Assembly: GCA_021604805.1 (NCBI GenBank)
Contig: BQJR01000005.1
Span: 150,855 to 214,854, forward strand
Length of the DNA stretch: 64,000 bases
From: Planctomycetota bacterium
GTDB taxonomy: Bacteria > Planctomycetota > B15-G4
Direction: 5' to 3'
The notes under the pieces: generated by a model
What the model saw: only the letters and a program-made list of their open reading frames with translations
Told to the model about the DNA's origin: nothing
Databases searched by the model: none
In this document: one piece after another, positions 36,444 to 44,659 of the stretch
Layout of the letters: each line of letters starts with the position of its first letter
Position numbering within the stretch: position 1 is the stretch's first letter
Program-made: the position numbers and the translations under genes

Positions 36444-37496
36444 ATGACCGAGCGCCGCTTCGAGTTCTTCGTCGAGGGCGCCGACCCGTCCCGCACAGTT
36501 CTGGTCGACGGGACCGCTGACGGCTTCCGCAGCCTCAGCCACTGGCCTGGCAACACCACGCCGGCCGCACTCAAGCGCGATCTCTCCACGGGCATCGCGC
36601 TGCACTGGGCGCAACTGAGCGACGCCGAACACGCGCGTCTGCTCGGCGACTTCAGCGTGGTGGCGAACAACCACTACGACACCGACGGCGTGCTCTCGGT
36701 GTTCGCGGTGCTGCATCCCGAACGCGCACTCGCGCACCGCGACCTGATGCTCGCGGCCGCCGCAGCTGGCGACTTCGCGGTGTGGCGCGGCGAAGAGGCC
36801 GCCGCCATCGACCTCACGATCATGGCGAGTTCCTCGTCGCCGGATTCACCGGTACCGGGCGTGGCTGCGATGAGCAGCGATGTCGAGCGCTGGGCGGCTT
36901 GCTACGAGCACTGGCTGCGCGAGTTGCCCGCGCTGCTGTCCGATCCGCTGCAGCATCGCGAACTGATCGCCACAGAGCTCGACCGACTGCACGCACAACT
37001 CGAGCTCGTGCGTCGCGGCGAGGACCTGCAGGTGCAGCGCTTCCCCGACGAAGACCTCGCGCTGGTCACGACGCGCGCCGCGCTCGGTCCCGTGGCGCTG
37101 CACGAAGCGGTCGGCGACCTGCATCGCGTGCTCGTGGTGCACCCTGGCGACGACGGCCCGCGCTACCGCTTCGAATACCGCGACGAGTCGTGGTTCGAGC
37201 TCGTGGACAAGCGCCCGCTGCCGCTCCCGCGCGTGAAGCTCGACGCGCTGCGCGAGCGCTTGTCGACGGCGGAGTGCGCGGCGCGCAGCGCACCAAGTGC
37301 GAGCGACGAGACCGCGGGCCGCTGGTGGTGCGAAGACTTGCTGCGCCCCGTCGCGCGGCTCGGCTTCGGACGCAACGAACCGCCGTCGGGCTTCTTCCTC
37401 GACCTCGGCGACGAGCTCGCAAACGACCAGGCATCGCGACTGGAACCGGAGTTCGTGTTGCGCGAGCTCCGCGCGGCGCTGCGTCCGCGCGGGTGA
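36444..37496 (+). CDS. DUF6687-like protein of unknown function
   Basis: 350 residues, soluble, acidic, no signal peptide. An HYDTDG segment near residue 75 followed by SVFAVLHPE, and an early strand pair (TVLVDGTADG), resemble the DUF6687 family, named from memory and with modest certainty. The HYDTDG motif recalls the DHH-type metal sites of phosphoesterases, so a metal-dependent hydrolase is a possible but unproven idea. The C-terminal half has several Trp/Arg-rich strands (RWWCEDLLRPVARLGFGRNEPP). Same strand as and 66 bp after the histone-like gene. Confidence 0.65.
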   Translation: MTERRFEFFVEGADPSRTVLVDGTADGFRSLSHWPGNTTPAALKRDLSTGIALHWAQLSDAEHARLLGDFSVVANNHYDTDGVLSVFAVLHPERALAHRDLMLAAAAAGDFAVWRGEEAAAIDLTIMASSSSPDSPVPGVAAMSSDVERWAACYEHWLRELPALLSDPLQHRELIATELDRLHAQLELVRRGEDLQVQRFPDEDLALVTTRAALGPVALHEAVGDLHRVLVVHPGDDGPRYRFEYRDESWFELVDKRPLPLPRVKLDALRERLSTAECAARSAPSASDETAGRWWCEDLLRPVARLGFGRNEPPSGFFLDLGDELANDQASRLEPEFVLRELRAALRPRG

Positions 37497-37531
37497 CGGG
37501 GGTCGTGCGCCCGCACGGGTGACGGGGGTCG
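37490..37531 (+). repeat. 16-bp direct repeat at the end of the DUF6687-like gene
   Basis: Two identical 16-bp copies (37490-37505 and 37516-37531) start in the last codons and TGA of the gene and repeat just downstream. It is a recent local duplication of the gene's 3' end. Confidence 0.6.
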
Positions 37532-37590
37532 CCTCGTCTTCGCGCTGCGCAGCGGAGCTCGCGTCGCGCGTGCTCAGGCCACGAGCGCGT

Positions 37591-37896
37591 TCAGAACGGG
37601 AGGCCGTCGGGCGGTGCGTCGCCTTCGGAGGCGGGCGGCGCGGGCTGCTCCGGCTCGGAAGCCTCGGGCGCGGCGTCGTCGGCGTCGAGCTCGGCCACCA
37701 CTTGCTGCACTTCCTGGCGCGCGCTCGAAAGGCGTTCGCGACAGAAGCGCAACAGCTCCGAGGCTTCGCGGATGCGCGAGGCGAGGCGGTCCACGTCGCC
37801 GGCCTCCTGCTCGAGCTCTTCCAGGATCGCGTCGAGGCGCGTGCGCGCTTCCACGAAGCTCTTCGGCGCGGCGGGTTTGGCTTTGCTTGCGGCCAT
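37591..37896 (-). CDS. xseB: Exodeoxyribonuclease VII small subunit XseB
   Basis: 101 residues. XseB binds along XseA to form exonuclease VII, which trims single-stranded DNA. The helical core matches the family: FVEARTRLDAILEELE, followed by a helix with the pattern EASELLRFCRERLSSARQEVQQV. The last 30 residues are an acidic Pro/Glu/Ala tail beyond the usual length. It is the last gene of xseA - sulfatase-fold gene - xseB, starting 8 bp after the middle gene. Confidence 0.9.
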   Translation of the reverse strand: MAASKAKPAAPKSFVEARTRLDAILEELEQEAGDVDRLASRIREASELLRFCRERLSSARQEVQQVVAELDADDAAPEASEPEQPAPPASEGDAPPDGLPF

Positions 37897-37904
37897 GGTG
37901 GTGC

Positions 37905-39428
37905 TCAGTGGTCTTGGTTTTCGGGCGTGTCGTCGTGCGGAGCGATGCTTTCGTGCGCGCTGCCAGCGGGGCCGGCCGTGGGCGCGCCGTCGGACTCTTC
38001 GTCGGGCGGGCCGTCGCCGAGGTAACCGAGCGCCTTGAGCTCGGCTTCGAGTTCAGGGCTCATGCGCTCCATGCCTCCGAGTGTTCCCGCCGGGCGACGC
38101 GCCGCCGACTCCGCGATCGATTCTTCGAGCATGCGCAACAAGCGCGTGGCCGAACTCGAGCGGCGCTCGCGCAGGTCGAGCGCACGGTCCACGTCTTCGC
38201 TCGGATTCGCCACGAGATCGTAGAGCCGGATCGACCCTTTCTTCGGGTCGCGGTCGAGGATCAACTTCTCGTGTCCGTCGATGATCGCGTAGAGCTGCGT
38301 GAAGTCGAGCAGCTCGTGGATGATCACCGGCCGCGCGGGCGCCGGCTGTTCACCACGCAGCACGTCGGCCCAACTGTGCCCCTCGAAATCGGGCGGGATC
38401 GGCTGACCGAGCAGGTCGAGCAACGTGGGGCCGACATCGATCTGCGCGATCGGCTCGTGGATGTCCTGTCGCGCCGCCAAGCCGCCGGGCGGCCGGATCA
38501 CGAGCGGCACGTGCACTTGTTCCTCGAAGACTTCCTGACCGTGCGCGCGGATACGGTGGTCCCACAAACCTTCGCCGTGATCCGACGTGACCACGACCCA
38601 GCTGCGCTCGAGCAAGCCGCGCTTCTCCAAGCGCTCGAAGAGCAACTCAAGCTGATGGTCGAACCAGAGAATCTCGCCGTCGTAGAGATCCACGATCTCG
38701 TCGCGGTCGGCTGCCGGCGGCGGCGCCCAGTTGTAGGGCTCCATGACTTCGAGCGTGCCGTTGATGCTGCCGTGGTAGTCGGGGTTGTAGTCGGCGTCGT
38801 CGTGATGCATGTACGGGTCGTGGGGATCCACGTAGTGCAGCCAGACCATGCCCTTGTCGGAGCCGATGTGGTCGACGGCGCGCAGCATCGGTTCGCGCAC
38901 CTTCCAGGCGTCGGAGTACGCGTGACGCGGGTGGTCGCGCACGTGTTCGAAGTCGTCGAAGCCTTGGCCGAAACCGAAGGCGGGCAGCACGTTGCCGTTG
39001 GTGACGACTGCGCGCGTCTGCCAACCGTTCTCTTGCAAGACCTCAGGCCAGGTCACGATCTCCTCGACGAGCAAGCCGTCGCGCGTTTCGCAACCGTGAC
39101 TGCGCGGCAAGCGCGAGCTGAACACCGAGGCCATCGAGGCGCGCGTCCACGTGGCGTTCACGTAGTGGCGCTGGAACACGAAGGACTCGCTCGCGATCTC
39201 GCGCAAGAAGGGCGTGGTGTCGCGCCCCAGGCGGTGCTCAACGAGGCTCGTGTGGTCGGCGCGCAAGGTGTCGATGAGCACGAAGATCACCGAGGAGTCG
39301 GCGGGCCAGTCCTGCTGCACGAGCGCGGTCGGCTCCACTTCGGGCGGCGGCTCCACGGGAGCTTCGTCGCAAGCGGGGAAGGCGCAGACGCACAGTGCGA
39401 GAGCCAGACGGAAAGGGAGCGTGCTCAT
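37905..39428 (-). CDS. Sulfatase-fold lipoprotein encoded between xseA and xseB
   Basis: 507 residues. A signal sequence ends AFPACDEAP, compatible with lipidation. The alkaline-phosphatase-superfamily metal motifs are clear: FVLIDTLRADHTS near residue 50 and VVTSDHGEGLWDH around 285. The nucleophile region reads TWTRASMASVFSS, so Thr replaces the formylglycine Cys; this places it with sulfatase-like proteins of unknown substrate. The start overlaps the xseA stop (ATGA, 39425-39428), and xseB follows after 8 bp, so a periplasmic enzyme is embedded in a DNA-repair operon. The C-terminus carries the LKALGYLGDG tail common in this family. Confidence 0.82.
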   Translation of the reverse strand: MSTLPFRLALALCVCAFPACDEAPVEPPPEVEPTALVQQDWPADSSVIFVLIDTLRADHTSLVEHRLGRDTTPFLREIASESFVFQRHYVNATWTRASMASVFSSRLPRSHGCETRDGLLVEEIVTWPEVLQENGWQTRAVVTNGNVLPAFGFGQGFDDFEHVRDHPRHAYSDAWKVREPMLRAVDHIGSDKGMVWLHYVDPHDPYMHHDDADYNPDYHGSINGTLEVMEPYNWAPPPAADRDEIVDLYDGEILWFDHQLELLFERLEKRGLLERSWVVVTSDHGEGLWDHRIRAHGQEVFEEQVHVPLVIRPPGGLAARQDIHEPIAQIDVGPTLLDLLGQPIPPDFEGHSWADVLRGEQPAPARPVIIHELLDFTQLYAIIDGHEKLILDRDPKKGSIRLYDLVANPSEDVDRALDLRERRSSSATRLLRMLEESIAESAARRPAGTLGGMERMSPELEAELKALGYLGDGPPDEESDGAPTAGPAGSAHESIAPHDDTPENQDH

Positions 39429-40885
39429 GAAGATTTCTTCGGCAGCGCGCGCGGGTGACTCGCGACGGCTTGGACTTCGAGTTCGCCGTCGCGCAACACC
39501 ACGCGCAGCGACTCCTCTTTGCGGGCGGCGGCGGCGTCCATGAGCACGGCACCATCGGCGCGCTTCAGGTACGCGTAGCCGCGGCGCAACACCTGCGCGG
39601 GGTCGAGCAGGCGCAGACGCTGTTCGCGCTCGGTGAGCACTTCGGCTTGGCGATCCAGGTTGCGTTCCGCGTGGCGACGCAAACGTTCGCGCGCATCGAG
39701 CAACTGACTGTCGAGGCGACCGAGGTTCTCGATGCCGCGCGAACCCTCGAGCCTGCGACGCGCGGCGGCGAGGCCTTCGTCGGCGCGGGCGAGCATGACT
39801 TCGGCGCGCTGCGCGAAGCGTCGGCTGGCGCGGCCGAGCGCGAGTTGTTCTTCGGCGAGACGCACGCGGGTGGCGCGTCGCAGAGCACCCGCGAGTTGTT
39901 CCACGGCCACGTGCTCGGCTTGCCAGCTCCCGACGACGAACTCGCGCACGCGCAGGAAGCCGTCTTCCACGGCGGCGCGGGCGGCTTCGGCGCGCTCGAT
40001 GACCCAGGCGGCCACGGCGGTCGGTGTCTTGAAGCTGGTGTGCGCGACTTCATCCGCAACCGAGCGATCGATCTCGTGGCCGATGCCGGTGAGCACGGGC
40101 AACGTGCAATCGGCGATGGCGCGCGCGATGGCTTCGTCGTCGAAACCGGCGAGGTCGAGACGCGAACCACCGCCGCGCACGAGCAGGATCGCGTCGAGCG
40201 GCAGGCGCTGCAGCGTGCGCAAGGCGGCCACCACCGAGCGCGCGCTGTCGGCGCCTTGCGTGCGCGCATCGCAGACCTTGAGTTGGAAGCCGATGCCCGA
40301 GGGCAGGAGCTGCTTGCGGACGTCTTCGTAGGCGGCGCTGCCGACACTCGTGATCAAGCCGAGACGCAGCGGCGGGTCGGGCAGCGGCTGCTGCGCGTTG
40401 CGTTCGAGCGCGCCCTCGAGTGCGAGTTTCGCGAGCAGCTCGCGGCGCCGGCGTTCGAGGTCGCCCAACGTGAACGAGGGATCCACGTCGTCGATCACGA
40501 AGCTGAGCTTGCCCTGCGGCGCGTAGTAGTTCGGCTTGACGCGCACGCGCAGCACGGCGCCGTCTTCGGGTTCGAAGCTGCCGCGCAGGCGACCGCGCGA
40601 ACCGAACAGGCGACTGACCGTGGACTTCCACATGATCACGTCGAGCGAGGCGCGCGAACTCGCGCTCTCGGGCTCCGCCTCCACGAGCTTGAAGTACCAG
40701 TGCCCGGCGCGGCCGCCGCGTGCGCGGGCGAGCCCCGAGGCCTCACCGGTCAACCAGAAGGGCTGGGGAAAGATGCGGTCCAAAGCGCGCGTGAGGCGCT
40801 CGGCGACCTGCCGCACGTTGAGCGTCTCCACGCCCTCGTCGTCGTCGCTGGGGAGCTGCGGGAAGAGTTCGTCCGACGAGGCCAT
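39425..40885 (-). CDS. xseA: Exodeoxyribonuclease VII large subunit XseA
   Basis: 486 residues. An N-terminal OB-fold (FWLTGEASGL...GHWYFKL) is followed by the catalytic domain (LGLITSVGSAAYEDV, LLVRGGGSRLDLAGFDDEAIARAI, VLTGIGHEIDRSVADEVAHTSFKTPTAVA) and a long coiled-coil C-terminal region that binds XseB. All family signatures are present. There is no Shine-Dalgarno; TACAAT lies 6 nt before the ATG. Its stop overlaps the start of the sulfatase-fold gene. Confidence 0.96.
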   Translation of the reverse strand: MASSDELFPQLPSDDDEGVETLNVRQVAERLTRALDRIFPQPFWLTGEASGLARARGGRAGHWYFKLVEAEPESASSRASLDVIMWKSTVSRLFGSRGRLRGSFEPEDGAVLRVRVKPNYYAPQGKLSFVIDDVDPSFTLGDLERRRRELLAKLALEGALERNAQQPLPDPPLRLGLITSVGSAAYEDVRKQLLPSGIGFQLKVCDARTQGADSARSVVAALRTLQRLPLDAILLVRGGGSRLDLAGFDDEAIARAIADCTLPVLTGIGHEIDRSVADEVAHTSFKTPTAVAAWVIERAEAARAAVEDGFLRVREFVVGSWQAEHVAVEQLAGALRRATRVRLAEEQLALGRASRRFAQRAEVMLARADEGLAAARRRLEGSRGIENLGRLDSQLLDARERLRRHAERNLDRQAEVLTEREQRLRLLDPAQVLRRGYAYLKRADGAVLMDAAAARKEESLRVVLRDGELEVQAVASHPRALPKKSS

Positions 40886-40891
40886 CGGGCC

Positions 40892-40897
40892 ATTGTA
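40892..40897 (-). promoter_or_regulatory. -10 element TACAAT, leaderless xseA start
   Basis: TACAAT (5 of 6 to consensus) is separated from the xseA ATG by only 6 nt, implying that transcription begins at or next to the start codon. Confidence 0.55.
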
Positions 40898-40924
40898 GCC
40901 AGCTCGTGCGACGCACGACGAGCG

Positions 40925-40933
40925 TGCTACGAT
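40925..40933 (+). promoter_or_regulatory. Extended -10 (TGC-TACGAT) for trxB
   Basis: TGC followed by TACGAT lies 29 nt before the trxB ATG and would give a short leader carrying the GGAGAG ribosome site. No -35 is evident, as often with extended -10 promoters. Confidence 0.5.
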
Positions 40934-40962
40934 CCCGCGCCAACTCGCGAGGAGAGCGCTCC

Positions 40963-41898
40963 ATGTCCGCCCACAAGCTCGTCATCATCGGCTCCGGACC
41001 GGCCGGTTACACCGCCGCGCTCTACGCTGCGCGCGCCGACCTCGCGCCGGTGCTCTACGAAGGTCTGCAGCCGGGCGGCCAGCTCACGATCACCACCGAC
41101 GTGGAGAACTTCCCGGGCTTCCCCGAGGGCGTGATCGGCCCTGACCTGATGGAGCGCATGAAGGCCCAAGCCGCGCGCTTCGGTGCCGACATCCGGCCCG
41201 GCTTCATCCAGAGCGTCGACTTCTCCGAGCGTCCGTTCGTGCTCGACGACGGCGAGCAGAAGATCGAGGCCGAGGCGGTGATCGTGGCCACGGGCGCCAC
41301 GGCGAAGCTGCTCGGCACCAAGGGTGAAGACCATCTCATGGGCTACGGCGTGTCGGCCTGCGCCACCTGCGACGCCGCGTTCTTCCGCGACGTGCACGTG
41401 GCCGTGATCGGCGGCGGCGACAGCGCCATGGAAGAAGGCGACTACCTCACGAAGTTCGCGAACAAAGTCACGATCATCCACCGTCGCGAAGAGTTCCGCG
41501 CGAGCAAGATCATGCTCAAGCGCGCGCAGGACAACCCGAAGATCGAGTTCCTCACGAACACGGTCGTGGATGAAATGGTGAGCAAGGACGACAACCGTCG
41601 CCTGGCCGCGCTCAAGCTGCGCAACACCGAGTCGGGCGAAGCGACCACGATGCCCATCGATGGCGCCTTCGTCGCCATCGGCCACAAGCCGAACACCGAG
41701 ATCTTCGCCGACAAGCTCGACATGAACGAGAAGGGCTACCTCGTGCTGGGCGAGGGCACGCGCACGAACGTGGAAGGCGTGTTCGCCGCGGGCGACGTGG
41801 CCGACGCCGAGTACCGGCAGGCGATCACCGCCGCGGGCACCGGCTGCATGGCCGCGCTCGACGCAGAACGTTGGTTGGCGAGCCAGGGCATCAGCTGA
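40963..41898 (+). CDS. trxB: Thioredoxin-disulfide reductase TrxB
   Basis: 311 residues, ATG with GGAG upstream. TrxB passes electrons from NADPH through FAD and a disulfide to thioredoxin. The FAD-binding GSGPAGYTAALYAARA, the redox pair C133-A-T-C136, the NADPH-binding GGGDSAMEEGDYL, and the C-terminal GVFAAGDV are all present, and the length is typical. It could also serve the selenium and thiol redox needs implied by the selenoprotein at 3772, but no direct link is visible. It is divergent from xseA. Confidence 0.96.
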   Translation: MSAHKLVIIGSGPAGYTAALYAARADLAPVLYEGLQPGGQLTITTDVENFPGFPEGVIGPDLMERMKAQAARFGADIRPGFIQSVDFSERPFVLDDGEQKIEAEAVIVATGATAKLLGTKGEDHLMGYGVSACATCDAAFFRDVHVAVIGGGDSAMEEGDYLTKFANKVTIIHRREEFRASKIMLKRAQDNPKIEFLTNTVVDEMVSKDDNRRLAALKLRNTESGEATTMPIDGAFVAIGHKPNTEIFADKLDMNEKGYLVLGEGTRTNVEGVFAAGDVADAEYRQAITAAGTGCMAALDAERWLASQGIS

Positions 41899-42145
41899 GC
41901 GGGAGGTCGTGTCTCGAATCGACCACTGAAGCGGGAGTTCCGAGCCACCCACGCGCCTCGCTCGAGTTCAGGCGACGCACAACGGAGCCCCGGCGCCGCG
42001 CGCAGGGTCGGCGGCGTGCGCGAAGATCCAGCTGAACTCTCCGAGTTCGCGAATCTCCGCTAGGATCTGAGCAGCGCTGCATGGGGGGATCTCGCGTGTC
42101 ATCGCGGGGCCCGGGCAGCGAGCCCGAATCGCGGAGTTCACCCGA

Positions 42146-43363
42146 ATGATCACGCACGTCACGAAGTCCTTGAGCGCTGCACTGCTCGTCGCCACTTGCC
42201 TGCTCAGCTCGCCGGGCGCCGCCGAGGCGCAGATCCTTGTGCCCGGCGATTTCGGCGATCTGCAAGACGCCATCAACACCGCCTCACCCGGCGATGTCAT
42301 CGTGATCGACGGTGGCACGCACGGTCCCATCGTGATCGACAAAGCACTCACGCTCACGGGCAAGACGGGAACACCGCCGAAGCTCACGACCCACGTGCTG
42401 CCGATGCCGCCGAATCAGTCGCCGTGCGTCGAGCTGGCGGGACCCGGCAGTGGGCGCGTCACGATCAAGAACTGCCTCATCGAAGGCACCACGAACGGTG
42501 GGAGCTTCTCGATGAACGCGCCCGCCATCGCGGGCGGCGGCTTCGACGAGTTGCACGTGGTGAACTGCTACGTGGAAGCCCCCCGTTGGCTGGACGTGAC
42601 CGGTGGCGCCGTCGAGCAACCCGGCATCGAGGTGGACATCCCCTTCACCCTGATCGCGACCTCGACGGTCATCGGTGGCTTCCCCGACGACAACGTCATC
42701 ACCTCCTTCCCGTTCCCGTTCCCTGAGGGCGGCTCGGGGATCGTGAGCACCGGAGACGTGGCGGTGTTCGACTCGACCGTCCGTGGCGGCGAGGGCTTCC
42801 ACACGACCTGGGATGTGGACGCTCAGGGCGCCGTTCCAGCGCTTTGCTCGGAGGACTACGGCCTGTTGGGTGTGGGCGGGCTCGCCATCGAGGTCCAAGG
42901 TGATCTCTTGTTCGCGCGCTCAGCGCTCGAGGCCGGCGAGGGTGGCACCTTCCACGCCACGAAGGAGGACTTCGGCACCTGGTTCGTGTGCCAGCAGAAC
43001 CGGAGCCCGACCCTCGACGTCAGCGGAGAGATCCACGACCTGAACAGCAGTGGATTCCTCATGGCCAACGGCCCACTGATCCCCAACCAGGACTTCCAGC
43101 TGCTCTGGGACGCCGAGGCGCCGGGCTCGATCCTGGTGCTCGGCCTGCAGCCCCAGGCCCCGCTGGCCGTGGGGGAGAAAGGGCTGCTCTTCGCGAACCC
43201 GTCGTCGCTCCAGTTCTTCCCGGCGCCGGGGCTCGGCGTGCAGCTCCTGAGCTTGTCCGTTCCCGTGACGCCCAACGCCGAGGGCATCACGGCGGTCGTG
43301 CAGCGCTACACCGCCACCGAGGGCTTGTCGGCTCCGGTTTTTGCGGGCTACGTCCCCAACTGA
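42146..43363 (+). CDS. Secreted right-handed beta-helix-like protein
   Basis: 405 residues. The signal peptide ends SPGAAEAQ. The mature start (ILVPGDFGDLQDAINTASPGDVIVIDGGTHGPIVI) is the standard opening of pectate-lyase-like beta-helix proteins, followed by irregular strands with NCLIEG and GGxF turns. No catalytic residues of a known lyase can be picked out. The C-terminal ~100 residues form a different beta domain (LFANPSSLQFFPAPGLG...SAPVFAGYV), which may be the module seen in other secreted proteins of this genome. A TAGGAT at 42061 could be its -10. Confidence 0.72.
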   Translation: MITHVTKSLSAALLVATCLLSSPGAAEAQILVPGDFGDLQDAINTASPGDVIVIDGGTHGPIVIDKALTLTGKTGTPPKLTTHVLPMPPNQSPCVELAGPGSGRVTIKNCLIEGTTNGGSFSMNAPAIAGGGFDELHVVNCYVEAPRWLDVTGGAVEQPGIEVDIPFTLIATSTVIGGFPDDNVITSFPFPFPEGGSGIVSTGDVAVFDSTVRGGEGFHTTWDVDAQGAVPALCSEDYGLLGVGGLAIEVQGDLLFARSALEAGEGGTFHATKEDFGTWFVCQQNRSPTLDVSGEIHDLNSSGFLMANGPLIPNQDFQLLWDAEAPGSILVLGLQPQAPLAVGEKGLLFANPSSLQFFPAPGLGVQLLSLSVPVTPNAEGITAVVQRYTATEGLSAPVFAGYVPN

Positions 43364-43389
43364 CGTGCAGCGAGAGGACGCGTGCGTCG

Positions 43390-43407
43390 GGCGAGCTTCC
43401 GCTCGCC
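43390..43407. terminator. Hairpin between convergent genes
   Basis: GGCGAGC-TTCC-GCTCGCC is a perfect 7-bp stem with a tetraloop. It lies midway between the ends of the beta-helix gene (plus) and the GNAT gene (minus). No T run. Confidence 0.5.
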
Positions 43408-43432
43408 GCGACGTGCGCGCCCTCCGCAACGT

Positions 43433-44326
43433 TCAGGCGACGGGCGGCATGAGCGTGAGGCGATAGGTGCCGACTTCGCGGAAGCCGACCTTTTCGTAGG
43501 CCTTGCGCGCGGCCTTGTTGCGCTCATCCACGTGCAGCGAGATGAAGGGCACGTCGCGGCTCAGCAGATCTTTGCAGAGCGTGTAGAGCGCGCGCGTGGC
43601 GATGCCCTTGGTGCGCTGGTCGGGCTGCGTGTACACGCCCTCGATGAGCGCGCCCTCGGTGCCGACCACGGAGAGGTCGGCCTTGAAGAGCGGCTTGCCG
43701 TCGCCATCGCGGCACAGGAAGGCGCGGCCGTCCATGGCGCGCTCGGTCATGCGCAGCCGGTAATGCCGACGGTCGATGGAGGCTTGGTTGAGCTTGAGGT
43801 CTTCGGCGACCATCGCGCAGGCCAGGTCGGTGAGCTCGTCGATCGAATCGAGGCTCGCCTGCTCCATGTCGATTTCCTTGATGCCCTTGCGCACCAGGTC
43901 TTCGGCGTCGAGCACGTACCAGGTCTGCTTGCGGTCGAGGGTGGGCTTGCGGCCGCTCTTCTTCTTGTAGGGCGAGAGGAACTCGCGGCCCGCGTCGAAG
44001 GTGGTGACCAGGATCCCGAAGTGGTAGCCGGCATCGAGGATCGGCTCGACGAACTCGGCGGCGACCCACGGCTCGTCGACCGTGAGGATCAGCGCGCCGG
44101 TGTTGCCGATGAAGGCCAAGCCGCGCAGCGACTGATCGGCGTCGAAGGCGCCCAGGAAACGACCGTGCGCGGGGTTGCGCGGGTCGCTCATGCCCGAGCG
44201 CTGGATGCGCGAGATCAGGAAGACGTTTTCGCGGGGATCGCAGCGCAGGAAGGCCAGAGCCACAGCCCGGGGCACTTGTTCCGTGACGCGCAGACGATGT
44301 TCGTCTTTGACCGCACTCGCCTTCAT
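43433..44326 (-). CDS. GNAT-family N-acetyltransferase with DUF4081-like N-domain
   Basis: 297 residues, ATG start. The C-terminal half is a GNAT domain: LSVVGTEGALIEGVYTQPDQRTKGIATRALYTL contains the acetyl-CoA pyrophosphate loop (QRTKGIA), and VDERNKAARKAYEKVGF is the motif that ends the fold. The N-terminal half (about 1-150) resembles the DUF4081-type companion domain that often precedes such GNATs. The substrate is unknown; related proteins acetylate small molecules or amines. A TAAACT about 34 nt upstream with a later GGGAGGG could serve as -10 and ribosome site. Confidence 0.82.
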   Translation of the reverse strand: MKASAVKDEHRLRVTEQVPRAVALAFLRCDPRENVFLISRIQRSGMSDPRNPAHGRFLGAFDADQSLRGLAFIGNTGALILTVDEPWVAAEFVEPILDAGYHFGILVTTFDAGREFLSPYKKKSGRKPTLDRKQTWYVLDAEDLVRKGIKEIDMEQASLDSIDELTDLACAMVAEDLKLNQASIDRRHYRLRMTERAMDGRAFLCRDGDGKPLFKADLSVVGTEGALIEGVYTQPDQRTKGIATRALYTLCKDLLSRDVPFISLHVDERNKAARKAYEKVGFREVGTYRLTLMPPVA

Positions 44327-44659
44327 GATCTGTTTCCCTCCCGCTTGGGGGCCTGCGGCCAGTTTAGCCGAAGGTCAAGAATCGGGTGATTCTGCCCCTC
44401 TGGGACAGATGCCCCGTGCTCGACGCGCGCCGAGCACGGCTGCAGCACGGCAAAACACACCGCGCAGTAATTCCAGCGAGTCATAATCGAGATCGCGCCA
44501 TCTCGCAACCCTTGTCTGGGTACGAACTGACGCCGGACGCGCCTCGATGAGCGCGCCCAGCACTCGCGATCGCGGCCGCCGGAGCTGCCCTCAGCGCGCC
44601 CGCGTCGCCTCGCGCGTCGTTCAAATCCGGACACGCGAGACGACACGGCACGGCACGGA
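44327..44659. other. 333-bp gene-free region
   Basis: Lies between two minus-strand genes, downstream of the transketolase-like gene and upstream of the GNAT gene. It holds a perfect 9-bp hairpin at 44414-44439. No convincing coding frame on either strand. Confidence 0.45.
44414..44439 (-). terminator. Terminator-like hairpin (9-bp perfect stem)
   Basis: CCGTGCTCG and CGAGCACGG form a perfect 9-bp stem with an 8-nt loop, 220 nt past the stop of the transketolase-like gene. No T tract follows, so the assignment is tentative. Confidence 0.45.
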
